Below, piece by piece: positions 25,148 to 32,887 of a DNA stretch of 64,000 nt; the first letter of the stretch is position 1, and the number at the start of each line of letters is the position of its first letter. The stretch is from positions 45,167-109,166 of the forward strand of contig CAZSVM010000005.1 in NCBI GenBank assembly GCA_964610315.1. Reading direction: 5' to 3'. The translations under genes and the position numbers were made by a program. A model generated the notes under the pieces. That model saw only the letters and a program-made list of their open reading frames with translations. It searched no databases and had not been told where the DNA came from. The stretch comes from JAQVEM01 sp964610315. Lineage in GTDB: Bacteria; Actinomycetota; Humimicrobiia; Humimicrobiales; Humimicrobiaceae.

Positions 25148-25798
25148 ATGTTTAAAGATAGAAAAGAAGCCGGCATAAAATTGGCATTGGAACTGGATAA
25201 ATATAAAAATCAGAATGCAGTGGTTCTGGCCATTCCCAGGGGAGGGGTTGAAGTTGGTTTGGAAGTAGCTGTATATCTAAACAGTGACTTCGATATTCTG
25301 GTTTCCAGAAAATTACCCATACCCTATAATCCAGAAGCAGGTTTTGGTGCTATTGCAGAGGACGGCAGTGTTTATATAAATGAGGATGCCTCTCTATGGG
25401 TTGGGAAGGATGAGATAGAAAGGATAAAAAAGGAACAGATAAATGAAATAAAAAGAAGGATTAAAGTATTGCGAGGAGGCAAGCCATTGATTCCAGTGGA
25501 GCAAAGGGTAGTTATTTTAATAGATGATGGCCTGGCTATGGGTTCAACAATGCGAGCCTCCATTCGTTATTGTCGAAATAAAAATGCCGGCAAGATAATC
25601 ACAGCCGTGCCTGTTTCGGGAAGGGATGTTTTTGATGAAATAAGACAGCTGGTCGATGAAGCTTATGTTTTGGAGATACCCTATAATTTTATGGCGGTAG
25701 CTCAGGCTTATCTGAATTGGACTGATGTAACCGATGAAGATGTAATAGAACTGATAGATAAGTGGAAGCTGCACACTAATCATAAATCACAAGATTAA
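25148..25798 (+). CDS. Phosphoribosyltransferase-fold protein (dormancy-regulon type)
   Basis: This 216-residue protein has the type I PRTase fold. The PRPP-binding loop is V-V-I-L-I-D-D-G-L-A-M-G-S-T-M, and the N-terminal part has A-I-P-R-G-G-V-E-V-G and S-R-K-L-P-I-P-Y-N-P-E-A-G-F-G-A-I. The second acidic residue and T of the loop are intact. This subfamily is best known from mycobacterial DosR-regulon proteins, where its substrate is unclear. It lies between the GT4 and response-regulator genes. An association with stress or dormancy is family context, not proof. Confidence 0.88.
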   Translation: MFKDRKEAGIKLALELDKYKNQNAVVLAIPRGGVEVGLEVAVYLNSDFDILVSRKLPIPYNPEAGFGAIAEDGSVYINEDASLWVGKDEIERIKKEQINEIKRRIKVLRGGKPLIPVEQRVVILIDDGLAMGSTMRASIRYCRNKNAGKIITAVPVSGRDVFDEIRQLVDEAYVLEIPYNFMAVAQAYLNWTDVTDEDVIELIDKWKLHTNHKSQD

Positions 25799-26128
25799 AA
25801 TTATTTTTTAATTGCCTTACTGGAATCTTACATTTATTTAATTTATTATAATATAAAAACTTCTTTGGAGACTTTTTAGATGGCAGTTTTCTATTGGTAT
25901 CTCTATAATAATTTTTTCATTTTGTGGTTATTTTTATTAGATATAAACTATAAACCAGAATGACGCCGCAGGTTTTTATTAATAAATCATCTATGCTTAT
26001 AGAGATTGGATTATTATATAAATAGTTAATATATTTTACTTGTTTTGGAGTTGTTATATAATTGTTTTGAAATCATATCCATTGACCTGTTAAAATTATT
26101 GTTTATCTATAACAAGAAAGAGATACAA
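25799..26128. other. Intergenic region, 330 bp, before the response regulator
   Basis: No supported reading frame. Two TATAAT boxes occur (25847-25852 and 25904-25909); the second has an ATGGCA 18 bases upstream and is the better promoter candidate for the regulator gene. The palindrome is absent, so the regulator itself need not be under the module that it may control. Confidence 0.5.
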
Positions 26129-26755
26129 ATGATAAAGGTGGTAATAGCTGATGACCATCCTCTGGTAAGAAAAGGGATAAAAACTCTGCTTGGCGTCTAT
26201 GATGATATAGAAGTTATCGGGGAAGCGGAAAATGGCCAGGAGGCATTGGAAATATGTGAAGGGTATAAGCCGGATATAGTGCTTATGGATTTAATTATGC
26301 CCGGAGCCGGCGGAATAGAAACAACCAGAGAAATATCGAAAAATTGGCCAAATATTAAAGTAGTTATTCTGACCAGTTTCGTGGATAAAAAACTTATAGA
26401 GGATTCTCTTAAAGCAGGGGCCATTGGTTATGTCCTGAAGAATATAACCGGGGATAAATTGGTAGAAACTATAAGAAATGCCGATAAGGGAAAATCGACT
26501 TTATCTTCCGAAGCAAGCGATTTTTTAATTTCGAACATGAAAAAACCATCAGTTTCGGATTATAAACTGACCAGCCAGGAGAAAAAAATTCTGGCTTGTC
26601 TGGTAGAAGGTCTCTCCAATAAAATGATTGCCCGGAAACTGGTATTAAGTCTTTCTACGGTTAAATTCCATGTAAGCAATATATTAAACAAGATGGGAGC
26701 CTCCAACCGGGCCGAAGCAGTCTCTGTGGCCCTAAAAAACAAACTGGTCCAATGA
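26129..26755 (+). CDS. NarL/FixJ-family response regulator
   Basis: This 208-residue regulator has a receiver domain (about 1-120) and a LuxR-type helix-turn-helix (about 145-205). The receiver shows D8-D9, phospho-Asp54 (V-L-M-D-L-I-M-P-G), a T/S in I-L-T-S and K in V-L-K-N. The DNA-binding part has L-T-S-Q-E-K-K-I-L and L-S-L-S-T-V-K-F-H-V-S-N-I-L-N-K. I start at the ATG 26129, where the fold begins; the frame opens earlier at 26045 but those residues do not belong to a receiver. The natural partner is the HisKA_3 kinase at 21447. Palindrome copy 3 overlaps its stop codon. It is the prime candidate to bind the three palindromes. Confidence 0.93.
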   Translation: MIKVVIADDHPLVRKGIKTLLGVYDDIEVIGEAENGQEALEICEGYKPDIVLMDLIMPGAGGIETTREISKNWPNIKVVILTSFVDKKLIEDSLKAGAIGYVLKNITGDKLVETIRNADKGKSTLSSEASDFLISNMKKPSVSDYKLTSQEKKILACLVEGLSNKMIARKLVLSLSTVKFHVSNILNKMGASNRAEAVSVALKNKLVQ

Positions 26756-26832
26756 CCAGTTAAAACCAGTCTTTTATACACCCAAAAACTATACTTAATA
26801 CTGTTACCATAAAATACTTCTAAATTTATAAT
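26743..26832 (+). promoter_or_regulatory. Palindrome promoter module, copy 3 (before hemerythrin/Hsp20)
   Basis: A perfect ACTGGTCCAATGACCAGT (26743-26760) spans the stop codon of the response-regulator gene (TGA 26753-26755). CAAAAACTATACTTA (26783-26797), TTACCA (26804-26809), a 17-base spacer and TATAAT (26827-26832) follow, one base shorter overall than copies 1 and 2. The start would be near 26839, about 78 bases before the hemerythrin-like gene. Confidence 0.75.
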
Positions 26833-26916
26833 CGTAATCATTCTGTAAATTAATTGTAGGAAAAGACTTATGAAAAAAGTAACGTTTAAAGGAAAATAAA
26901 AGTAGAGGAGATCAAT

Positions 26917-27465
26917 ATGATGCCTATAGGACCGCTAATGATAGAACATAGACTTATAGAACGAATGATAGGCTTAATGGAATTTGAGGTGCAAAAAATA
27001 AATAAAAATTCAGAACCTGATGTTTCATTCATAGAGGATGCCTGTGATTTCCTTAAGACCTATGCGGATAGATGCCACCACGGGAAAGAAGAGAATATTT
27101 TATTTCATGAACTGAAAGGTAAAAACTTATCTAAGAAACACAGGGAAATTTTAAGTCAGCTTATAAATGAACATAAGTTTGCCCGGAAAATAAACTCCGA
27201 GCTTACTGGATTCAATCAGCAGTATAAAAACGGTTTTAAAGATAGCGTGGCTGATATATACAAACATTTAAAGACTTTAACTACCTTTTATCCCGAGCAT
27301 ATAAAAAAGGAAGATAAAGTTTTCTTCATTCCAAGTATGGATTATTTTACTGATAAGGAAAAAGATAAAATGCTTGATGAATTCCGGGAATTTGACAGGA
27401 ATCTGATTCATGAAAAATATAAAGGTCTGATAATAGACTATGAAAAATACAGATTAAAAAAATAA
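26917..27465 (+). CDS. Hemerythrin HHE-domain protein
   Basis: This 182-residue four-helix protein carries metal-binding His/Glu pairs: E-H-R-L-I-E near the N-terminus, C-H-H-G-K-E-E, N-E-H-K-F-A-R and Y-P-E-H-I-K-K-E-D. This is the standard HHE cation-binding pattern for a diiron site that binds oxygen, NO or iron. The start codon ATG 26917 follows an AGAGGAG site. It is the first gene after palindrome copy 3 and is followed 22 bases later by hsp20. Oxygen sensing, scavenging or delivery to the flavo-diiron system are all possible roles. Confidence 0.9.
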   Translation: MMPIGPLMIEHRLIERMIGLMEFEVQKINKNSEPDVSFIEDACDFLKTYADRCHHGKEENILFHELKGKNLSKKHREILSQLINEHKFARKINSELTGFNQQYKNGFKDSVADIYKHLKTLTTFYPEHIKKEDKVFFIPSMDYFTDKEKDKMLDEFREFDRNLIHEKYKGLIIDYEKYRLKK

Positions 27466-27487
27466 GTATGCAAAGGAGGTGAATGAT

Positions 27488-27913
27488 ATGCCAATAGTAA
27501 GATGGGATCCCTTTGGAGATATGATAAGATTAAACAGGGAATTTAATAGGCTGTGGCCATCTGAAAAAGAAGAAATGGTTTCCTGGGCTCCGAGAACGGA
27601 TATTAAAGAAACCGATAAGGATATTATGGTTAGGATGGATGTTCCCGGTATGAAGATGGAGGATATAGATGTATCCGTGGATAACGATATGCTGACCATT
27701 TCAGGAGAAAGAAAGATGGAAAAAGAAGAGAAGGGAAAAGATTTTGTAAGAATGGAAAGAGGTTATGGCTCCTTTTGCAGATCATTCTACCTGGGTATTC
27801 CGGTAAAGGAGAGCGAAGTAAAAGCCTCCTATAAAAATGGTGTACTGGAAATTTCCCTTCCGAAAGCAGAGGTAAAGAAAGCCAAAAAAATAAAAATAGA
27901 AGGCGGTAAATAA
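27488..27913 (+). CDS. Hsp20/alpha-crystallin small heat-shock protein
   Basis: This 141-residue protein begins M-P-I-V-R-W-D-P-F and contains the alpha-crystallin domain (about 40-130). Family landmarks are R-M-D-V-P-G-M, I-S-G-E-R, and the closing A-S-Y-K-N-G-V-L-E-I-S-L-P-K. I start at ATG 27488 because AAAGGAGG (27472-27479) ends eight bases before it. It is an ATP-independent holdase that protects proteins under stress. Cotranscription with the hemerythrin gene and control by palindrome copy 3 parallel the hspX gene of the DosR regulon. Confidence 0.95.
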   Translation: MPIVRWDPFGDMIRLNREFNRLWPSEKEEMVSWAPRTDIKETDKDIMVRMDVPGMKMEDIDVSVDNDMLTISGERKMEKEEKGKDFVRMERGYGSFCRSFYLGIPVKESEVKASYKNGVLEISLPKAEVKKAKKIKIEGGK

Positions 27914-27925
27914 TGAATCTATTGT

Positions 27926-27965
27926 ACGGCCAGTAGTGATATTTTTGCAATATGACACTGGCCGT
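27926..27965. terminator. Long hairpin between convergent genes
   Basis: ACGGCCAGT (27926-27934) pairs perfectly with ACTGGCCGT (27957-27965), and an inner ATATT/AATAT stem extends it. No T-run follows, but the position between the hsp20 stop and the convergent minus-strand gene suggests a two-way transcription end. Confidence 0.55.
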
Positions 27966-27973
27966 GCAGGCAT

Positions 27974-28903
27974 TTATCTATTTTTAAGATGATCTTCGAT
28001 GTATGAAGCTGGTAGTTTATTAAAATCCAGTTTCTGATACAAATCACTGATTGAGGAGGAAACGTCCGATATTTTGTTGTATATACCAGAGGGTAAAATT
28101 AATTCTGCATTGGTGGAAATTTTTTCAATAAATATATTCTTATAAAGGTAAGAAGGTATCTTATCCCCAAAAAATATTTCAGCCTCCCAGGCTTTCTTTA
28201 TAACCTTTTTAATTTTAAAATGCCTATTGGAGATATCCAGTTTATTACCGGCGTTTATATAAAATCGATAACCGTGATTGGAAGTAAGTCTTTTTGAAAG
28301 ACTGGCAAACATGCAGATAAATTTACCGCAGAATGCAGCTGCTCTGATGGATAGTCTGTACTTTCCCAGATGGCTTTTGATATAAGGCTGTATAATATAG
28401 AAATCTTCGGGGAAGGGCAAATTATTCGGTTTTTTATCATTTTTTAGAATTCTGAAATCTTTTCCTCCTCTGCCTATACGTCTTTTTATAATCAGATTAT
28501 TACTTTCCGGAAATATATTTTCAAAATTATGGATGTCTTCCGAATTGTATATCAGAGTGGGCACCATTTTATATCTTGAAGATAAAAGATTATACTGGAT
28601 CCACTTATCTTCCAGCTTGAGCTCTTTGGAAGGATTGGAAGGGAGAGGACCATGGCTATCCATCCATATTTTTAAGCGGCGAAGATCATTGAAATAAGGC
28701 AAATTTCTGATATATTCGGTAAAATTTTTAGAGAAATTTCTCCTGGAGAGAGCTTCTATTTTTTTAAATATTTCGGAGGGTTTGCCAAATTTTTCCAGAT
28801 ACAGGAGATCATATTCAAAAGCTCCTGCAGGCAGCCCGATATTTACTTCGCTCAAGTATAAGTTGAGATCTTCGTCTATTAAAAAATCTGCTCCGATATA
28901 CAT
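27974..28903 (-). CDS. ATP-grasp-like protein, possibly circularly permuted
   Basis: This 309-residue protein has two ATP-grasp-like pieces in unusual order. The N-terminus (M-Y-I-G-A-D-F-L-I-D ... Y-L-S-E-V-N) looks like the magnesium-binding end that normally closes an ATP-grasp fold. The middle (I-I-K-R-R-I-G-R-G-G-K-D-F and Y-I-I-Q-P-Y-I, about 145-180) looks like the nucleotide-binding start. ATP-grasp enzymes join a carboxylate to an amine or thiol. Nothing upstream extends the frame on the minus strand. It faces the hsp20 gene and is divergent from the GH130 gene. Product unknown; the fold assignment is moderate. Confidence 0.55.
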   Translation of the reverse strand: MYIGADFLIDEDLNLYLSEVNIGLPAGAFEYDLLYLEKFGKPSEIFKKIEALSRRNFSKNFTEYIRNLPYFNDLRRLKIWMDSHGPLPSNPSKELKLEDKWIQYNLLSSRYKMVPTLIYNSEDIHNFENIFPESNNLIIKRRIGRGGKDFRILKNDKKPNNLPFPEDFYIIQPYIKSHLGKYRLSIRAAAFCGKFICMFASLSKRLTSNHGYRFYINAGNKLDISNRHFKIKKVIKKAWEAEIFFGDKIPSYLYKNIFIEKISTNAELILPSGIYNKISDVSSSISDLYQKLDFNKLPASYIEDHLKNR

Positions 28904-29242
28904 TTAAAAACTCATTTAGCTGCCGGATAGTTAAAATTTATTTTTTTCTTTTAATCAGTTTGTTTCTTCGGGGTTAAAGCATCTATATTCTTTATTATAA
29001 AATTAACTTCCATATAGTGTTGGTTATTATATTTTATATTTTAGTTATATTTACAGAATTTTCTATCTTTAATACTTTATACGGTAACTAAAGACTGATT
29101 TTGATTGTTTAAGAGAATTAAGACCATGATCGGATTTTGAAAAATATAAGAAATTATTCTTATTTATATTCATATTATACCGTCTTTGTTTTATACTAAT
29201 ATCCAAATACCCTGCCAATATTTAGTTTTTGGGTTTACAGGA
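28904..29242. other. Intergenic region, 339 bp, between divergent genes
   Basis: AT-rich region that must hold promoters for both the ATP-grasp-like gene and the GH130 gene. I see only weak -10-like boxes and no copy of the 18-bp palindrome. A frame extending the GH130 protein back to 29186 exists but lacks a ribosome site. Confidence 0.5.
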
Positions 29243-30256
29243 ATGATTAAGATAAAAAACGAAGGAATTATTTTAAAAGCAACCGATCTGGATTTTGAAG
29301 CCAGGGGTGTTTTAAATCCTGCCTGTATCAAGGTGGGAGATATTACCCATATGTTTTACCGGGCGATAAGTAAAGACAATGTATCTTCCATAGGATACTG
29401 CCAGTTAGTAAACAATAAGGTTATAAAAAGACTGGACAGGCCGGTATTATTTCCTCAGTATGATTATGAAAAAAGGGGAATTGAGGACCCCAGAATAGTC
29501 TTTTTGGAAGGTTTATATTATATAACCTATACCGCCTATGACGGAGAGAATGCAACTATTGCCTATGCCGTAAGTGATGATCTGGTGAATTTTAAAAAAG
29601 GAGGGATAATATCTCCCAGGATTACTTATGAAGAAGCGGACAAAATTTTTAAAGATATAAATCTCGGCAGCAAATACGATTATTTTGAGAAAATTTATGA
29701 GAGAAATTTTGGGAAAGATGTACTCTTGTGGGATAAGGATGCCTGTCTTTTTCCCCAGAAAATTAACGGTAAATATGCTATTCTTCATCGTATCCTTCCC
29801 AGTATTCAGATTTCATTTTTTAATGGTTTTTCGGAACTGGATTATGATTATTGGAAGGAATATCTGAAAAATATAAATAATTATGTGGTTATTGACCCCG
29901 AAACTTCCTTCGAGAACGAATATGTGGGGGCAGGCTGTCCACCGGTAAAAACAGCAGATGGCTGGCTGCTTATCTATCATTCCGTGGAAAGAATTAATGA
30001 TAAGCTGCACTACCATTCAAATGCAGCCTTGCTGGATATCCATAATCCCCAGATTGTCCGGAACCGGCTAAAGAAACCTTTGTTTTCACCGGCCGAGGAC
30101 TGGGAAAAAGTTGGAAATGTCGATAATGTTGTATTTCCCACCGGGACAGTAATTGACAAGGACAGACTTTATATCTATTATGGTGCAGCAGATAAGCTGA
30201 TAGCTTTAAAGTCGTTATTATTAAAGGAGTTACTGGAAGAATTAATAAAGAGTTGA
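29243..30256 (+). CDS. GH130-family glycoside phosphorylase/hydrolase, first copy
   Basis: This 337-residue five-bladed beta-propeller protein belongs to family GH130, whose known members act on beta-mannosides by phosphorolysis or hydrolysis. The family motif G-I-E-D-P-R-I is present, with matching I-Y-H-S-V and N-V-V-F-P-T-G segments toward the C-terminus. I start at ATG 29243; the frame is open back to 29186 but those residues do not fit the fold. The gene is followed eight bases later by a GT4 gene. No signal peptide is present, so it acts in the cytoplasm on an internal saccharide. Subfamily and stereochemistry are not determined. Confidence 0.88.
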   Translation: MIKIKNEGIILKATDLDFEARGVLNPACIKVGDITHMFYRAISKDNVSSIGYCQLVNNKVIKRLDRPVLFPQYDYEKRGIEDPRIVFLEGLYYITYTAYDGENATIAYAVSDDLVNFKKGGIISPRITYEEADKIFKDINLGSKYDYFEKIYERNFGKDVLLWDKDACLFPQKINGKYAILHRILPSIQISFFNGFSELDYDYWKEYLKNINNYVVIDPETSFENEYVGAGCPPVKTADGWLLIYHSVERINDKLHYHSNAALLDIHNPQIVRNRLKKPLFSPAEDWEKVGNVDNVVFPTGTVIDKDRLYIYYGAADKLIALKSLLLKELLEELIKS

Positions 30257-30263
30257 TGATTTT

Positions 30264-31496
30264 ATGATTAAAAATAAACCAATAGTTTTAATTTCGAGTT
30301 ATTACCCCCGGTTTTGCGGAATTGCTACATTTTGTGAGGAAGCCAGAGAATTTATTCAGAAAGAATATCCGGAAAGAGAAATTCTGATAATAAGCCATAC
30401 CGACGGATCCGGAAAAGGGGTTTATCCCATAATAGATACTTCAAATCGTTTCTGGTGGAAGCCGGTCGAAGAAAAAATAAAGAAATTATCTCCTTATGTA
30501 GTTCATATACAGCATGAATACGGTCTCTATGAACACATAGATAACAGGGGGATCGGAGATAGAAACCAGGGATTTATCGAATTTTTAGGCTCCATAAATG
30601 AATTCCCTATCGTGGTGGAACCGCATACGGTGCATGGACGGTTAAAGGAATTTGAGGAAAATTTTATTTATCAGCTTTGTGAAGGCGCCGATGTAGTTTT
30701 GTTCAAGAGTGATTACCAGAAGTGGAGATTAAACTGGACTTTTACCCAGAGAGGATGGAATATGCCTAAAAACATCATGATTATTCCTCATGGGGCGAGA
30801 ATGGATAGAAACTGGAGTGAAGAGGATATACCGAAGTTAAAAAAAGAGCTTGGATTGAATAGGTTTAAATATCTGAGTGATAATCTGGTGGGATTAATAG
30901 GCTGGATACAATCCAATAAAAGGTGGGATATATTAACCTCCGTGTGGGAAGAAATACTTGGAGAAATAGAAAAAAGAACCGGTCAATCCTGGGATTTACT
31001 TGCTGCTGGTACAATGAGAGATAAAGCTCATATGGAAGATTTTAATAATTATAAAAAGAGCCTGGAAATTTTGGAAAATAAAGGACTGGCACATTACTAC
31101 GAATTTACCCCCAGAGGGGATGCTTACTATAAAATTATGGCAGTATGTAATTTTATTGTGCTTCCCACTGTGGATGAGACTCAATCCGGAACGCTTGCCA
31201 GAATTATTGCTTTAAATAAACCTTATATAACCACTGCCCCTCTGGAAGCGTTAACGGCACAAACTCTTGAAAGTGAGGGAGGATTACTATTTACCAATAA
31301 GCAGATGCTGAAAGAAAAGGTCATCAGGCTGGCCTGTGATAAAGATCTAAGAAAGCAGCTTTCGGAGAATCTTAAAAAATATCTAAAAGAAGTAGTAGCC
31401 TGGGAAATTGTTACTAAAAAATATAAAAGTGCTTATAAATTTGCAAGACTAAGAAAGATAGCCGGAAAGGAAATAGATTTCCCTCCGGACTTTTAG
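30264..31496 (+). CDS. GT4-family glycosyltransferase, divergent copy
   Basis: This 410-residue GT-B fold protein is related to, but clearly different from, the GT4 pair at 23819 and 31639. Shared features are Y-P-R-F-C-G-I-A-T-F near the N-terminus, H-I-Q-H-E-Y-G-L-Y, I-I-P-H-G-A in the linker and D-E-T-Q-S-G-T-L-A-R in the donor site. It is closely spaced behind the first GH130 gene and is likely cotranscribed with it. A cytoplasmic sugar transferase in the same glycan pathway is the natural reading. Donor sugar is unknown. Confidence 0.88.
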   Translation: MIKNKPIVLISSYYPRFCGIATFCEEAREFIQKEYPEREILIISHTDGSGKGVYPIIDTSNRFWWKPVEEKIKKLSPYVVHIQHEYGLYEHIDNRGIGDRNQGFIEFLGSINEFPIVVEPHTVHGRLKEFEENFIYQLCEGADVVLFKSDYQKWRLNWTFTQRGWNMPKNIMIIPHGARMDRNWSEEDIPKLKKELGLNRFKYLSDNLVGLIGWIQSNKRWDILTSVWEEILGEIEKRTGQSWDLLAAGTMRDKAHMEDFNNYKKSLEILENKGLAHYYEFTPRGDAYYKIMAVCNFIVLPTVDETQSGTLARIIALNKPYITTAPLEALTAQTLESEGGLLFTNKQMLKEKVIRLACDKDLRKQLSENLKKYLKEVVAWEIVTKKYKSAYKFARLRKIAGKEIDFPPDF

Positions 31497-31638
31497 TTCT
31501 ATTAAATTTATTATAAATTAACAGGGTTTCAACAAAAATTTTATAAAACTTATTATTAGTTCATTAATCTAAAATATTAATGTACCTCTAAAAGTTATAA
31601 GGGTATATACTTTCAAGAGACCTCAAGGAGTGGTTATT

Positions 31639-32883
31639 GTGGAAAAGCTTAAAAAAGTTATAGAGGAAAAATGTCAGGGTGTCGGCAGTATATTTATATC
31701 CTCATTCGTTCCCCGAAAATGCGGTATCGCTACCTATACCAGGGATTTAACCAGAGCCATTGACCTTATAAATCCTCTCTGTGAATTAAAGATTGTAGCT
31801 ATGAACAGGCCCGAGGATAAGATTGAGTATCCTCCCCAAGTTAAATTTGAAATTAACCAGTATGTTATTGATTCCTACATCAAAGCCGCTGGTTACATTA
31901 ATAAATCCACAGCAGAAATAGTTATTCTGGAACATGAATTCGGACTGTATAGCGGTGAATTTGGAACCTATATCAATAAATTGGTTGAATTGATAAAAAA
32001 ACCTCTGATTATAACCGCTCATACGGTTCCCGATAATCCGGATGCAGGATTTGGCCCGGCTTTGAAAGATGTTATCAAGTTTGCAGACCGGATAATAGTC
32101 ATGATGCCAGAAAGCCTGCAGAAGCTTGTCAGAAAATATAATTACCCACAAGAAAATATAGAAATTATTCCTCACGGAGTTCCCAATATTCCTGTGGAAT
32201 TTGACGCCTTGTATAAAAGAAAAAAGGGACTTGAAAATAGTTTGATCCTGGGAAATATAAATCTACTCTCGGCAAATAAGGGACTTGAATATACCATAGG
32301 AGCTTTAAAAGAAATCAAAAAACACTTTCCCGATGTTCTGTACCTGATAATCGGCCAGACCCATCCCAACGTGCTGCAGTTCGAGGGTGAAAGATATAGG
32401 AATTTCCTAAAAGGAGAAGTAAAGGAGTTTGATTTACAGAATAATGTCAGGTTTATAAATAAATATATATCCCTGGAAGAACTTATTTCCTGGTTAAGAA
32501 CTATCGATATATATGTAACTCCCTATCTGGACCCCCAGCAGTCTGCTTCCGGTGCCTTGGCTTATGCCATTGGAGCCGGTAAAGTATGTATTTCCACTCC
32601 CTATTTATACGCAAAAGAAGTTCTGGCCAGGGGAAGGGGCGTAATAGTACCTTTTAGGAATTCCGAGGCAATTGCTGATGCGGTAATGGACATATCCAAA
32701 AATCCTCAAAAAAGATTGGAAATGGAAGATAAGGCCTACAAATATGGGAGGCTTATGACCTGGTATAATGTAGCACTGCAGCACCTCCAGTTGTTCAATA
32801 GGGTTTTGGATGAATATAAGGATAAAGATAAAGAATTTAATAAAAGCAGTACTGTAAGAACTTATAAAGCCGGACAGGAGTGA
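31639..32883 (+). CDS. GT4-family glycosyltransferase, duplicate of the 23.8-kb copy
   Basis: This 414-residue protein is very similar along its whole length to the product at 23819, with identical blocks such as F-V-P-R-K-C-G-I-A-T-Y-T-R-D and L-L-S-A-N-K-G-L-E-Y-T-I. I use the GTG at 31639, eight bases after AAGGAG and matching the paralogue's start; the GTG at 31630 overlaps that site. No palindrome module is present upstream, so the two copies should be regulated differently. The six-hairpin gene begins five bases after its stop, and that pairing was lost in the 23.8-kb copy. Confidence 0.9.
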   Translation: MEKLKKVIEEKCQGVGSIFISSFVPRKCGIATYTRDLTRAIDLINPLCELKIVAMNRPEDKIEYPPQVKFEINQYVIDSYIKAAGYINKSTAEIVILEHEFGLYSGEFGTYINKLVELIKKPLIITAHTVPDNPDAGFGPALKDVIKFADRIIVMMPESLQKLVRKYNYPQENIEIIPHGVPNIPVEFDALYKRKKGLENSLILGNINLLSANKGLEYTIGALKEIKKHFPDVLYLIIGQTHPNVLQFEGERYRNFLKGEVKEFDLQNNVRFINKYISLEELISWLRTIDIYVTPYLDPQQSASGALAYAIGAGKVCISTPYLYAKEVLARGRGVIVPFRNSEAIADAVMDISKNPQKRLEMEDKAYKYGRLMTWYNVALQHLQLFNRVLDEYKDKDKEFNKSSTVRTYKAGQE

Positions 32884-32887
32884 TTTT

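Noticed and set aside
27926..27965. ACTGGCC and GGCCAGT half sites like those of the palindrome
   Set aside because: They are in the opposite order and 22 bases apart, forming a hairpin between convergent genes; a transcription end explains it better.
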